In this document: piece after piece, positions 25,010 through 33,596 of the stretch
Layout: the number at the start of each line of letters is the position of its first letter
How positions within the stretch are numbered: position 1 is the first letter of the stretch
Assembly: GCA_017416805.1 (NCBI GenBank)
Contig: JAFQBB010000009.1
Location: forward strand, 1-33,611
DNA: 33,611 nucleotides
Source of the DNA: Bacteroidaceae bacterium
Lineage (GTDB): Bacteria; Bacteroidota; Bacteroidia; Bacteroidales; Bacteroidaceae
Direction of reading: 5' to 3'
Program-made: the position numbers and the translations under genes
Notes under the pieces: model-generated
Database searches by the model: none
What the model saw: only the letters and a program-made list of their open reading frames with translations
Told to the model about the DNA's origin: nothing

Positions 25010-25182
25010 AAGGTTTAGGGCTTAGGGCTTAAGGTTCAAGGTTTAAAGTTCAAGGTTTAAGGTTTAAGGTTTAAGGTTTAAAAGCACTTTTTTTGAACCT
25101 TGAACCTTGAGCCCTTTTTTGAACCTTGAACCTTGAACCTTGAGCCTTTTTTTGAACCTTAAACTTTGAACCTTGAACCTTT
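25010..25182. repeat. AAGGTTTA / CCTTGAA tandem repeats forming a long foldback
   Basis: The first part is a tandem of AAGGTTTA and AAGGTTCA units and the second a tandem of GAACCTTGA units broken by T7 runs. The halves are roughly complementary, so the transcript can fold back on itself just after recQ and end in T runs, which would make it a terminator-like structure. Confidence 0.75.
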
Positions 25183-25225
25183 TATTAAGAATCCGTGCCT
25201 AAATTTATTGTTTTCTTCCGCTTTC

Positions 25226-25257
25226 TTTGTGCAAATTCAAGAAAATGCGTAAATTTG
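25226..25257 (+). promoter_or_regulatory. guaB promoter
   Basis: TTTG at 25226-25229, 20 bp of spacing and TAAATTTG at 25250-25257 match the Bacteroides promoter. Initiation near 25264 puts the whole E1 copy D inside a guaB leader of about 220 bp. Confidence 0.85.
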
Positions 25258-25273
25258 CACGCAATAAATTTTA

Positions 25274-25467
25274 AGGTGGGTTCTATAAATTCGCTTTGTC
25301 GGAAAATCGGGGTTTAGCCGAGATGTTTTTGTCAGTCGTAGAGGAAGTGTAGCGGGCTACACGACCGAGATGAGTGGCAAAAATAGCCGGATAAAGCCGA
25401 TTTGGCGGCAAAAAGATTAAAGCACTCACCATCGTTAATAATCTGTGGGAATTTATAGAACCCACCT
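25274..25467 (+). repeat. E1 inverted-repeat element, copy D (194 bp)
   Basis: The terminal repeats are at 25274-25291 and 25450-25467, and TA flanks both sides (25272-25273, 25468-25469). It is nearly identical to copy B and the same length. It lies between the guaB promoter and the guaB start, 16 bp before the ATG. Confidence 0.92.
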
Positions 25468-25480
25468 TAAAGCATTATAA

Positions 25481-26962
<1,482 letters not shown>

Positions 26963-26985
26963 TAGGTATGATGGAATTAGTAATA

Positions 26986-27015
26986 AGGGGATGTACTTCG
27001 GTATATCCCTTTTTC
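26986..27015 (+). terminator. guaB terminator
   Basis: GGGATGTAC and GTATATCCC pair (one G-T wobble) around a TTCG tetraloop, followed by five T. Confidence 0.9.
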
Positions 27016-27046
27016 TTTGCTGTCGAATAGAAAAAAACGAAATTAT

Positions 27047-27077
27047 TTTGTTGTTTCCTTACTTTGAATTATCTTTG
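27047..27077 (+). promoter_or_regulatory. Promoter of the candidate structured RNA
   Basis: TTTG at 27047-27050, 19 bp of spacing and TATCTTTG at 27070-27077 match the Bacteroides consensus exactly. Initiation would fall near 27084. It begins only about 30 bp after the guaB terminator, so it should act independently. Confidence 0.82.
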
Positions 27078-27083
27078 CCCCGT

Positions 27084-27447
27084 CTCTATATAGTTGCTTC
27101 CTGTTAGAGGGGGTAGTAGAGTAGGGACATGACATAATGGAAAAGGCGTTTACTTGGACGCTTTGTTTTAACGATTCAAGAATCTCGCAAGTTCAAAACT
27201 CTGTTAAAAGCAAAGCAACAGTGGATGCCCCTTGGATGTGTTATATACATATCTTTTGCCTTGTCGTATGGATAGCCATTGGTGTACCCTCGCCAGTGTT
27301 GGTTCATCGTATGGGGCATAGTGGATGTTATATATACATACATTCGGCGTGGGGTTTTCGCGTTGCTCGTTTCAACAGAGTTGGGCAATGCGAGAGCCTT
27401 TGAATCGTGGGACGAGTAGCAGGTAATGACTCCCACGTCTTTTTTTT
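27084..27447 (+). ncRNA. Candidate structured non-coding RNA (about 360 nt)
   Basis: A full promoter precedes this stretch and an intrinsic terminator ends it, with no convincing gene inside. Stems seen: GCTTTGTTTTAAC (27160-27172) with GTTAAAAGCAAAGC (27203-27216), one bulge; ATGCCCC (27225-27231) with GGGGCAT (27313-27319); and GCGTTGCTC (27360-27368) with GGGCAATGC (27383-27391), with G-U pairs. Two near-copies of TGGATGTGTTATATACAT (27233 and 27322) lie on either side of the second stem's inner part. Conserved cores of RNase P RNA, tmRNA and SRP RNA were not found. It could instead be the leader of the lipoprotein operon at 27533. Confidence 0.6.
27406..27447 (+). terminator. Terminator of the candidate RNA
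   Basis: CGTGGGA (27406-27412) pairs with TCCCACG (27431-27437) and is followed by a T-rich run to 27447. It lies 86 bp before the next gene and may be a true end or an attenuator for that gene. Confidence 0.75.
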
Positions 27448-27532
27448 ATACTGACAAATAGATTGTGATGTGACCGTATAGGGAGTTAGACGGTAAGATT
27501 TTTTAGACGTTTAACCCTAATACTGTACAGCA

Positions 27533-27901
27533 ATGGCAAAACTTCAATTCAGTGCTACGCACAGGTCGCGTGTATTTTCTCTTTTTATTATTATTGCCTT
27601 GTCAGCTTCATCTTTTTGTGGCTGTTCCAAATCCGAAGAAGATATTTTCTCTTCTGTATATGGCATTGTGACCGACTATGAGACCGGTGAACCTTTAGTA
27701 AATGCTTCGGTAGTGCTTTCACCCACTAATGTCACCAAACATACAGGTGCGGATGGTACATACCGCTTCGATGAACTCGATGCGCAGCAATATACCATTA
27801 CGTTCCAGAAAGCCGGTTACCAACCTAACCGTAAGTTGGTGACAGCCATCAGCGGTGAGAGCTTGGAAGTTAACATGCACCTGAAGAAGATTAATCAATA
27901 A
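27533..27901 (+). CDS. Lipoprotein with carboxypeptidase-regulatory-like domain (1)
   Basis: This 122-residue protein has an N-terminal hydrophobic segment (VFSLFIIIALSASSFCGC) ending in a lipobox-like Cys. One beta-sandwich of the carboxypeptidase regulatory-like type follows (VYGIVTDYETGEPLVNASVVLSP ... GADGTYRFDELDAQQYTITFQKAGY). Such domains are common on Bacteroidetes surface lipoproteins and do not themselves cut peptides. It heads a same-strand run with 10-bp gaps to the next two lipoproteins. The gene is not an enzyme as far as can be seen, and its role is unknown. Confidence 0.8.
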   Translation: MAKLQFSATHRSRVFSLFIIIALSASSFCGCSKSEEDIFSSVYGIVTDYETGEPLVNASVVLSPTNVTKHTGADGTYRFDELDAQQYTITFQKAGYQPNRKLVTAISGESLEVNMHLKKINQ

Positions 27902-27911
27902 GTTCTATATT

Positions 27912-28277
27912 ATGAAAAAGCATCTTTTGTTGTTTACTTTACTCCTTGCGTGCCTTGGATGCGCAAGTGATTTTGAAGAGGATGGGAATACGGTAACTTT
28001 TTATGGCTCTGTCATAGACTTTGAAACGGGGAATTCTATATCCAATGCCTCCGTAGTCCTCTATTATGGATTAGCTCCGGATTGTTTAGGGGCTTCGATT
28101 TCATCAGCATATACCGGGACGGATGGAAGTTTCAGCTTCAATAGCATAGAGATTAGAGAAGAAACCGGTTTTGTTTTAAAAGCGGAATGCGCCGGCTATC
28201 AGAAAACATGGCAGACATTATCGAAAATCTCGGGCAATAAGGCTGAAGTACAGATAGTAATGCAAAAATCAAAATAA
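27912..28277 (+). CDS. Lipoprotein with carboxypeptidase-regulatory-like domain (2)
   Basis: This 121-residue protein has the signal MKKHLLLFTLLLACLGC, with a good lipobox and Cys17, followed by an acidic stretch (DFEEDGN) of the kind that can direct lipoproteins to the surface in Bacteroides. The single sandwich domain (FYGSVIDFETGNSISNASVVL, then GTDGSFSFNSIEI) is a relative of the domain in the genes before and after it. The three may have arisen by duplication. The function is unknown. Confidence 0.8.
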   Translation: MKKHLLLFTLLLACLGCASDFEEDGNTVTFYGSVIDFETGNSISNASVVLYYGLAPDCLGASISSAYTGTDGSFSFNSIEIREETGFVLKAECAGYQKTWQTLSKISGNKAEVQIVMQKSK

Positions 28278-28287
28278 ATAAAACATT

Positions 28288-30171
28288 ATGAAACGACTAA
28301 TTTACACAATGCTGGCAGGCTTGCTGTTTGCGGCCTGTGCTGAAGACCTCAAGGATGAGATACCCGTCGGGCGTATTTCTGGTAGTGTGTCAGACAAAAA
28401 TACCGGTGAACCTGTAGCTACGGTGAATGCAACCCTCTCGCCTGGTGGAAATGCTACGGTAACGGGAAGCGACGGCTCCTTTGAATTTATTGATCTTAGT
28501 CCGGGGGAATATAGTGTCAATATCAATAAGGAAGGTTACAATGGCAACAACAAGACTGTGACGGTAGTGGCCGGGCAGACCACACAGGCCCATTTGCTCA
28601 TCGAACGTATCCCTGCCGTGATTACGGCCGACCGTACGGAACTCGATTTCGGAGAGAACTACAGTGTGAACACCCTTTCGTTCAATATCGTGAACAACAA
28701 TTACGAAAAACTGTCATGGGAGATGGTCAACAATTGCGGATGGATTACCGATGTGTCGCCCAAGAGCGGTTCGCTTGATTACGGAAAGACGGGTACCATT
28801 ATCGTGAAGATTGACCGCGACCTCTTGTCTGACGGTGACAATACCACCGTGCTCGTGTTGAGTACCGAAGGGGTAGGTAGTACGGAGATTACCGTCCGGG
28901 CATACGGGAAGGCCAAGAAGAAAGCTGTACTCAACACCTTGGAGGTGTCGTCTGTAACAGCAACGACAGCTGTGCTTAACGGCGAGATTGTAGACGATGG
29001 TTACCCGAAGTATTACGAACGTGGTATTGTGTTGAGTGAGCAGGCAATGCCCACCACGGAACAGAAATTGCAGCAACTGACGGCAACAATGACCGATGAC
29101 AGTAAATATTCCTGCCAAGCCGTAGGGCTTACGTTAGGCAAGACCTACTATGTCCGTGCCTATGCCGTCAACGATGCCGGTACGGCATACAGCAGCAATC
29201 AGGTGTCGTTTACGACAGTGGCGGTAGGTGGCAAGGTCACAATGAAGGGAATAGACGACATCGACCTGAATGCACATACGGCTGTAGCGCATGGCGAAGT
29301 GTTAGAGGTGGGCGACCCTGCCTACACGGAACGTGGATTCGTATATAGTCACACCAATTCATCACCTACCATATACAATAGTATTGTGAAGGTGGAGGGT
29401 ACAGGCAAAGGGACATTCGATGCCAAACTCACCAATCTGGAACGTGAGGCCACCTGCTATGTGCGTGCTTATGTGAAGAATGAAGCAGGTGTGACATATA
29501 GTGAAAATACAGTCACTTTCAGTACAGGTGAGACTTTGGCTACCGTAGAGACTTTGGCTGCAACGGACGTTGACGAAAGCACCTACTCTGCCGTGTTGCA
29601 TGGAAAGGTGACTTTTGCCGGCAGTCCTTCCTATACAGAGCGTGGCTTCGTATATAGCACAGAATATAGTACCCCCACGATTGATGACAGCAAGGTGGTG
29701 GTCAGTGGTGTAGGATTGGGTGAGTTTGAGGCACGTGTATCTGGATTTTCCTCGGAGAAAATAACTTATGTTCGTGCTTATGTCACGAATAATAAGGGGA
29801 CTTCGTATGGGGAAACAGTACAATTGTATGATCCAAGTTATATTAACCTTCCAGAATTGGGGATTGCAGTGCAACGTCAGGATATCGGACATGGGGATAG
29901 AAACTCGATGTTTTCGTTGTGTGAGAATTCTTCAGTTGGTGGATTTACAGATTGGCGTTTACCGACAATTGAAGAGTTGGCAGCATTGTACAACTTGAAA
30001 AATAAAATAGGAGGATTTAAAGATGCGTTTTATTGGTCTTCATCTTATACGAGAGATTATCATTATAATAATTATTATTATTATATTGACATGAGAAATG
30101 GTGCGAAAAGCGATATCAGCTATAGTAGTGAAAAATTCTATGCTCGTGCCGTCCGCACCCTCACCAAATAA
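28288..30171 (+). CDS. Multidomain surface lipoprotein: regulatory-like, BACON, three FN3-like repeats, DUF1566
   Basis: This 627-residue lipoprotein has the signal MKRLIYTMLAGLLFAAC (Cys17). Domains in order: carboxypeptidase-regulatory-like (about 27-107); BACON-like (about 112-205, with WITDVSPKSGSLDYG); three fibronectin-like repeats (about 211-515), each with an ERGIVLS/ERGFVYS turn and a YVRAYVKNEAG-type strand; and a C-terminal DUF1566/Lcl-C domain (DWRLPTIEELAAL, then FYWSSSYTRDYHY, ending FYARAVRTLTK). BACON and FN3 repeats are spacers and binding folds of surface proteins; DUF1566 often forms a ligand-binding tip. Codon use turns clearly A/T-rich from about 29770 and returns to GC-rich in the last 30 bp. 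It probably displays the DUF1566 tip away from the outer membrane. Confidence 0.85.
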   Translation: MKRLIYTMLAGLLFAACAEDLKDEIPVGRISGSVSDKNTGEPVATVNATLSPGGNATVTGSDGSFEFIDLSPGEYSVNINKEGYNGNNKTVTVVAGQTTQAHLLIERIPAVITADRTELDFGENYSVNTLSFNIVNNNYEKLSWEMVNNCGWITDVSPKSGSLDYGKTGTIIVKIDRDLLSDGDNTTVLVLSTEGVGSTEITVRAYGKAKKKAVLNTLEVSSVTATTAVLNGEIVDDGYPKYYERGIVLSEQAMPTTEQKLQQLTATMTDDSKYSCQAVGLTLGKTYYVRAYAVNDAGTAYSSNQVSFTTVAVGGKVTMKGIDDIDLNAHTAVAHGEVLEVGDPAYTERGFVYSHTNSSPTIYNSIVKVEGTGKGTFDAKLTNLEREATCYVRAYVKNEAGVTYSENTVTFSTGETLATVETLAATDVDESTYSAVLHGKVTFAGSPSYTERGFVYSTEYSTPTIDDSKVVVSGVGLGEFEARVSGFSSEKITYVRAYVTNNKGTSYGETVQLYDPSYINLPELGIAVQRQDIGHGDRNSMFSLCENSSVGGFTDWRLPTIEELAALYNLKNKIGGFKDAFYWSSSYTRDYHYNNYYYYIDMRNGAKSDISYSSEKFYARAVRTLTK

Positions 30172-30214
30172 ACCGAATAAATCTATTTACTTTATTGTTT
30201 AACATAAAAATTTT

Positions 30215-30841
30215 TTGATTATGAAAAAGATTAATTTATTGGTAGCTTTAGTTTTAGTGGTATTATTGAGTTCATGTGGAGGCTCAAAGCAAGTCGCAGA
30301 TGCGGGATACTATAACAATCCTCAGGGATATGTGAAGCCTCAACAACAGACACGTCAACGCCGTACGGTAGATCCTACTTACACATTAGCAAAACAAGAA
30401 GGCGAAAGGATGCGGGCGGCACAATCGGCTACTGCATATCTTGAAGATGTAGCCTTGGAAAATGCTGAAAGTGCAGCGGCACAGGCTCTTGCTGCACGTT
30501 TGGAAACCGCAGTTGTTGGTGTTCGCGATCGTTATAATAAAAATACACAGGTCAATAAGAAAACGATGACAGAACAGGATGCACAAAATTCTATAAAAAA
30601 CTATTTTGCTCAAAAGATTTCTTATACAGTTATAGGGGAACCTTCAATCTACGATAATCCGGATGGTACTATTACCGCTTATGTTTGTGTAGAACTGAGG
30701 GATAGGACAGAAGATTTGTTGAGTAAAGCATACGATGAACTGTCACGTGATGAGGTTATAGCGGTAGAATTTGATAAGAAAAAATTTATTGAAGAAAATA
30801 AAGATGAATTGAAGAAGCTACAGGAGCAAATTGGGTTATGA
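30215..30841 (+). CDS. LPP20-like lipoprotein of unknown function
   Basis: This 208-residue lipoprotein has the signal MKKINLLVALVLVVLLSSC with Cys19. A Tyr/Gln/Pro-rich linker follows, then a mostly helical region (AQSATAYLEDVALENAESAAAQALAARLE) and a sandwich-like strand (TVIGEPSIYDNPDGTITAYVCVELRD). The layout resembles the LPP20/FlgT-N-like fold used in envelope machines, but the match is weak. The ATGA overlap with the next gene shows that the two are translated together. It is richer in A/T than the upstream genes. Confidence 0.7.
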   Translation: MIMKKINLLVALVLVVLLSSCGGSKQVADAGYYNNPQGYVKPQQQTRQRRTVDPTYTLAKQEGERMRAAQSATAYLEDVALENAESAAAQALAARLETAVVGVRDRYNKNTQVNKKTMTEQDAQNSIKNYFAQKISYTVIGEPSIYDNPDGTITAYVCVELRDRTEDLLSKAYDELSRDEVIAVEFDKKKFIEENKDELKKLQEQIGL

Positions 30842-31674
30842 GAAATTTAATATTAATGTTAGTGGTACTTCTGTTTGGAAGTACCCTAACTATTCATGCG
30901 CAAAAACCTGCATGGGTGAATAATACTCCAAAAGAACAAAACCGTACATATAAGTTTGTAGAGGTGGTTTCATATGGGAGTAATCTTGAAAATGCACGTA
31001 CAGAAGGACAAAAAAAATTGGCTTCAAACGAACAGCTCATAAAGCAAGTGACAGTTGTTGTTGACCGCGAAGGAGAACAGCGAGTAAAGCAAACTTTCAA
31101 CAACGGGCGTTTGAATGAGGTTGTTGAAAAAGTCTTCGATGTAAAGACCTCCATCCGTGGTAAAGAGTTTACTTTACAAGCCGGTACGGTAGATGAATAT
31201 GCAATTATGGAAAATGGTGTGTGTAAATTGCATACGCTATATATGGTGGCTGTGGATTCAAACCCAGTCTTTGATAATGTATATCTCACTACTAAGTATG
31301 GCTTCTCTGCTCGTGCGTTAGTTCCCGGATGGGCGCAACTATATAAAGGAAGCACAGCTAAAGGTTTGGCGCTTCTTGCTGCTGAGGTTGCAGCTATCGG
31401 TGGAATTATCTTTACAGAGAATGAGCGTGCGAGCTATGCTTTGAAAATGCGTACCCAGCATGCTTTTGCCAAAGAATATAAAACTAAAGTAGATAACTAT
31501 GAAACGGCTCGTAATTGCTGTATAGGTGCTGCCGTGGCTATATATGTCTATAACTTGATAGATGCTGTTGTGGCACCAGGTGCCAAACGAGTAGTTGTGA
31601 AACCTCACAATTTTAATTTTAGCCCTGTGGCATCCAAAGAGTTTAGTGGCTTAACTTTAAGCTATAAATTCTAA
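30838..31674 (+). CDS. Exported protein with LPP20-like N-terminus and membrane C-terminus
   Basis: This 278-residue protein has a cleavable signal peptide (MRNLILMLVVLLFGSTLTIHA). The N-terminal part carries AWVNNTPKEQ..YKFVEVVSYGSNLENARTEGQKKLA, a pattern close to the LPP20/FlgT-N-like fold. The second half has ALVPGWAQLYKGSTAKGLALLAAEVAAIGG and a second hydrophobic stretch (CCIGAAVAIYVYNLIDAVVA), like DUF5683-type membrane proteins. It overlaps the upstream lipoprotein gene by 4 bp (ATGA). The pair is probably one envelope complex; its job is unknown. Confidence 0.72.
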   Translation: MRNLILMLVVLLFGSTLTIHAQKPAWVNNTPKEQNRTYKFVEVVSYGSNLENARTEGQKKLASNEQLIKQVTVVVDREGEQRVKQTFNNGRLNEVVEKVFDVKTSIRGKEFTLQAGTVDEYAIMENGVCKLHTLYMVAVDSNPVFDNVYLTTKYGFSARALVPGWAQLYKGSTAKGLALLAAEVAAIGGIIFTENERASYALKMRTQHAFAKEYKTKVDNYETARNCCIGAAVAIYVYNLIDAVVAPGAKRVVVKPHNFNFSPVASKEFSGLTLSYKF

Positions 31675-31713
31675 TCACAGAAATTTTGCCTATTATGTAA
31701 TCAGAGAACGTAT

Positions 31714-33210
31714 ATGAAACACAGCAGTAATATCATACTTCTTACCGTATTGATTGCCCTCAGTAGCGTTGCTCAAGATGTTCTGGCGCAAAGCCGTGAA
31801 GAGTTTGATGCTTATGCCAAGCGGCAAAGGGAGGAGTTTGCCAAGTACAAGGATGAGCGCCAAGCCGAATTCAATCGCTATCGTGAACAGTACAACCGTG
31901 AGTTTGCAAAATATCTGAGGCAGGCATGGAAGCAGGTCAATCCGGAAGAAAAGGTGGCTCCTCCTCCCCAACCAAAACCGTTTGTACCTAAGCCTGTGAT
32001 TGATGATGATGTCAAACCGCTCCCTGTTGTGCCGAAGCAAATGCCTATATTGGAGATTGTCAAGCCTAAGACAGTTCCGCCTGCACCAAAGCCCATTGTG
32101 ATTGAAAGGCCCAAAGAGGATCGTTCGCAGAAACAGATTCGCTTGGAGTCGTTCTACGGTAATGATTTTACGTTGCGTTGCAGTGAGGTGGTTAAAGTTT
32201 CTGTTGCGGACAATTCCCAGTCTTCCATAGCTGAGGCATGGGAAAAGGTGGCGACTGCAGAACTCGACCCGTTGGTTTACGATTGTCAGCAGGCAAGAGA
32301 GGAGTATAATTTCTGCGACTGGATGTATTACCTGTTTGTGAAAGAGGTCGCCCATGTGGCCACACAGACAGCCGAAGGTTCCAACGAAGAGACTCTTCTT
32401 ATAGGTTACATCTTGGCACAATCCGGAGTTGATTTCCGATTTGCCCGTAACGAAGGCCGTTTGTTGTTGGCTCTTCCGTTTGATACTCAAATTTATAAAT
32501 ATTGCTATTTCTCTGTAGGAGGCAAGAATTATTATGTCGTGGAGAAAGATGTTCAGACGGCTTGCTATTTGATGGATCGTAGTTTTAGCAAAGAGGCATC
32601 TGTGTTGACTCTTCGGATTTCTTCTCCAATGAATATAGGATATTCCGGGGACGGGTCGAAGGTGCTGGCCTCCAAGAAATACCCGGAAATGCGTGTGGAA
32701 TTGGCAGGGAACAAATGGCTGATGGAGTTTTATCACAGCTATCCCCGTATGGATTGGATAGAATATTCGTTAGCTCCTATGAGTGGGGGGAATACCGAAT
32801 CCATCGTAGATGCATTTCGCCCATTGATTGCAGACAAAAGCGAGCAGGAGGCAGTGAATATGATCCTCAATTTTGTACAGACAGCTTTTACTTACGGTTA
32901 TGACGACGAGATTTGGGGAGGCGACCGTCCTTTCTTTGCTGACGAGACACTTTACTATCCCTATAGTGACTGTGAAGATCGTTCCATCCTGTTCGCTCAT
33001 TTGGTGCGTAAGTTGACCGCTCAGGATGTGGTTCTTCTTCACTATCCTAACCATTTGGCTACAGCGGTGCGTTTTAGTACGGATTTACCGGGTGATTACG
33101 TAATGGTGGACGGACAAAAATATCTTGTTTGTGATCCCACTGGCTATAAACCTATAGGTAATGCGTATGATAAATTTAAAAGTGTTCAAGCCAAAGTGAT
33201 AAAGATTTGA
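31714..33210 (+). CDS. Exported transglutaminase-like protein with 11-residue N-terminal repeats
   Basis: This 498-residue protein has a signal peptide ending near LAQ (residue 26). Four 11-residue repeats follow at 29-72: EEFDAYAKRQR, EEFAKYKDERQ, AEFNRYREQYN, REFAKYLRQAW. A proline-rich linker of about 50 residues leads to a large domain. The C-terminus is a transglutaminase/cysteine-protease-like core with Cys420 (SDCEDRS), His447 (YPNHLATAV) and Asp474 (VCDPTGY). All three catalytic residues are present, so peptide cleavage or cross-linking is plausible, but neither is shown. It follows the LPP20-like pair with a 39-bp gap and ends in a strong terminator. Confidence 0.82.
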   Translation: MKHSSNIILLTVLIALSSVAQDVLAQSREEFDAYAKRQREEFAKYKDERQAEFNRYREQYNREFAKYLRQAWKQVNPEEKVAPPPQPKPFVPKPVIDDDVKPLPVVPKQMPILEIVKPKTVPPAPKPIVIERPKEDRSQKQIRLESFYGNDFTLRCSEVVKVSVADNSQSSIAEAWEKVATAELDPLVYDCQQAREEYNFCDWMYYLFVKEVAHVATQTAEGSNEETLLIGYILAQSGVDFRFARNEGRLLLALPFDTQIYKYCYFSVGGKNYYVVEKDVQTACYLMDRSFSKEASVLTLRISSPMNIGYSGDGSKVLASKKYPEMRVELAGNKWLMEFYHSYPRMDWIEYSLAPMSGGNTESIVDAFRPLIADKSEQEAVNMILNFVQTAFTYGYDDEIWGGDRPFFADETLYYPYSDCEDRSILFAHLVRKLTAQDVVLLHYPNHLATAVRFSTDLPGDYVMVDGQKYLVCDPTGYKPIGNAYDKFKSVQAKVIKI

Positions 33211-33235
33211 TAGAATATAATTCATATAGTTTATA

Positions 33236-33268
33236 AACGGGTGCGTTGGTGCGTACCCGTTTTTTTTT
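33236..33268 (+). terminator. Terminator of the envelope-protein cluster
   Basis: AACGGGTGCG (33236-33245) pairs with CGTACCCGTT (33252-33261) at 9 of 10 positions, followed by an uninterrupted T run to 33268. Confidence 0.93.
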
Positions 33269-33283
33269 GCTTTATCGGATATC

Positions 33284-33368
33284 GATAAATTATAACCTGT
33301 CGGGTATAATAATCAAGAAAAATCCGCGTCATCCGCGTCATCTGCGTCTAAAAAGTTAATTATGACAC
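33284..33368 (+). repeat. E2 palindromic element, copy 4 (left part missing)
   Basis: The central TAAATTATAACC..GGGTATAAT, the right arm with GCGTCATCTGCGTC and the TTATGACACG end are present, but the left arm is lost. It begins about 15 bp after the terminator T run. Confidence 0.75.
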
Positions 33369-33490
33369 GCCCTCGATAGGGGTTTGCTATATATTAGAGG
33401 TGTCCGGTAAACTGCTATAATGTTTATCGGGCACTAATATTATATTTATTGAGTCGGGCAATTCGGTTACAAACCATTTCCAGCTCAATA

Positions 33491-33586
33491 CCTTCTATAT
33501 TTTAAAGCACAAAATAAATATTTCCAACCACGAAATGAATATTTCCAACCATGAAATATATATTTCGTGGCTTGAAATATAGAAGG
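33491..33586. repeat. A/T-rich inverted repeat with two tandem 21-bp units
   Basis: CCTTCTATATTT (33491) pairs with AAATATAGAAGG (33575-33586). Inside are two tandem 21-bp units with the core ATTTCCAACCA-GAAAT (33517-33537 and 33538-33558), followed by an inverted partial unit (ATATTTCGTGGCTT). No gene was seen from 33211 to the window end. Confidence 0.75.
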
Positions 33587-33596
33587 AATATAATTT

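Noticed and set aside
25020-25080. Telomere-like AAGGTTTA repeats
   Set aside because: It is an internal chromosomal spacer with degenerate units; related words occur in other spacers.
27137-27403. 88-codon plus-strand frame in the candidate RNA
   Set aside because: The peptide resembles no known family, and the DNA shows paired stems that cut across codons. A coding role is not excluded but is less likely than RNA structure.
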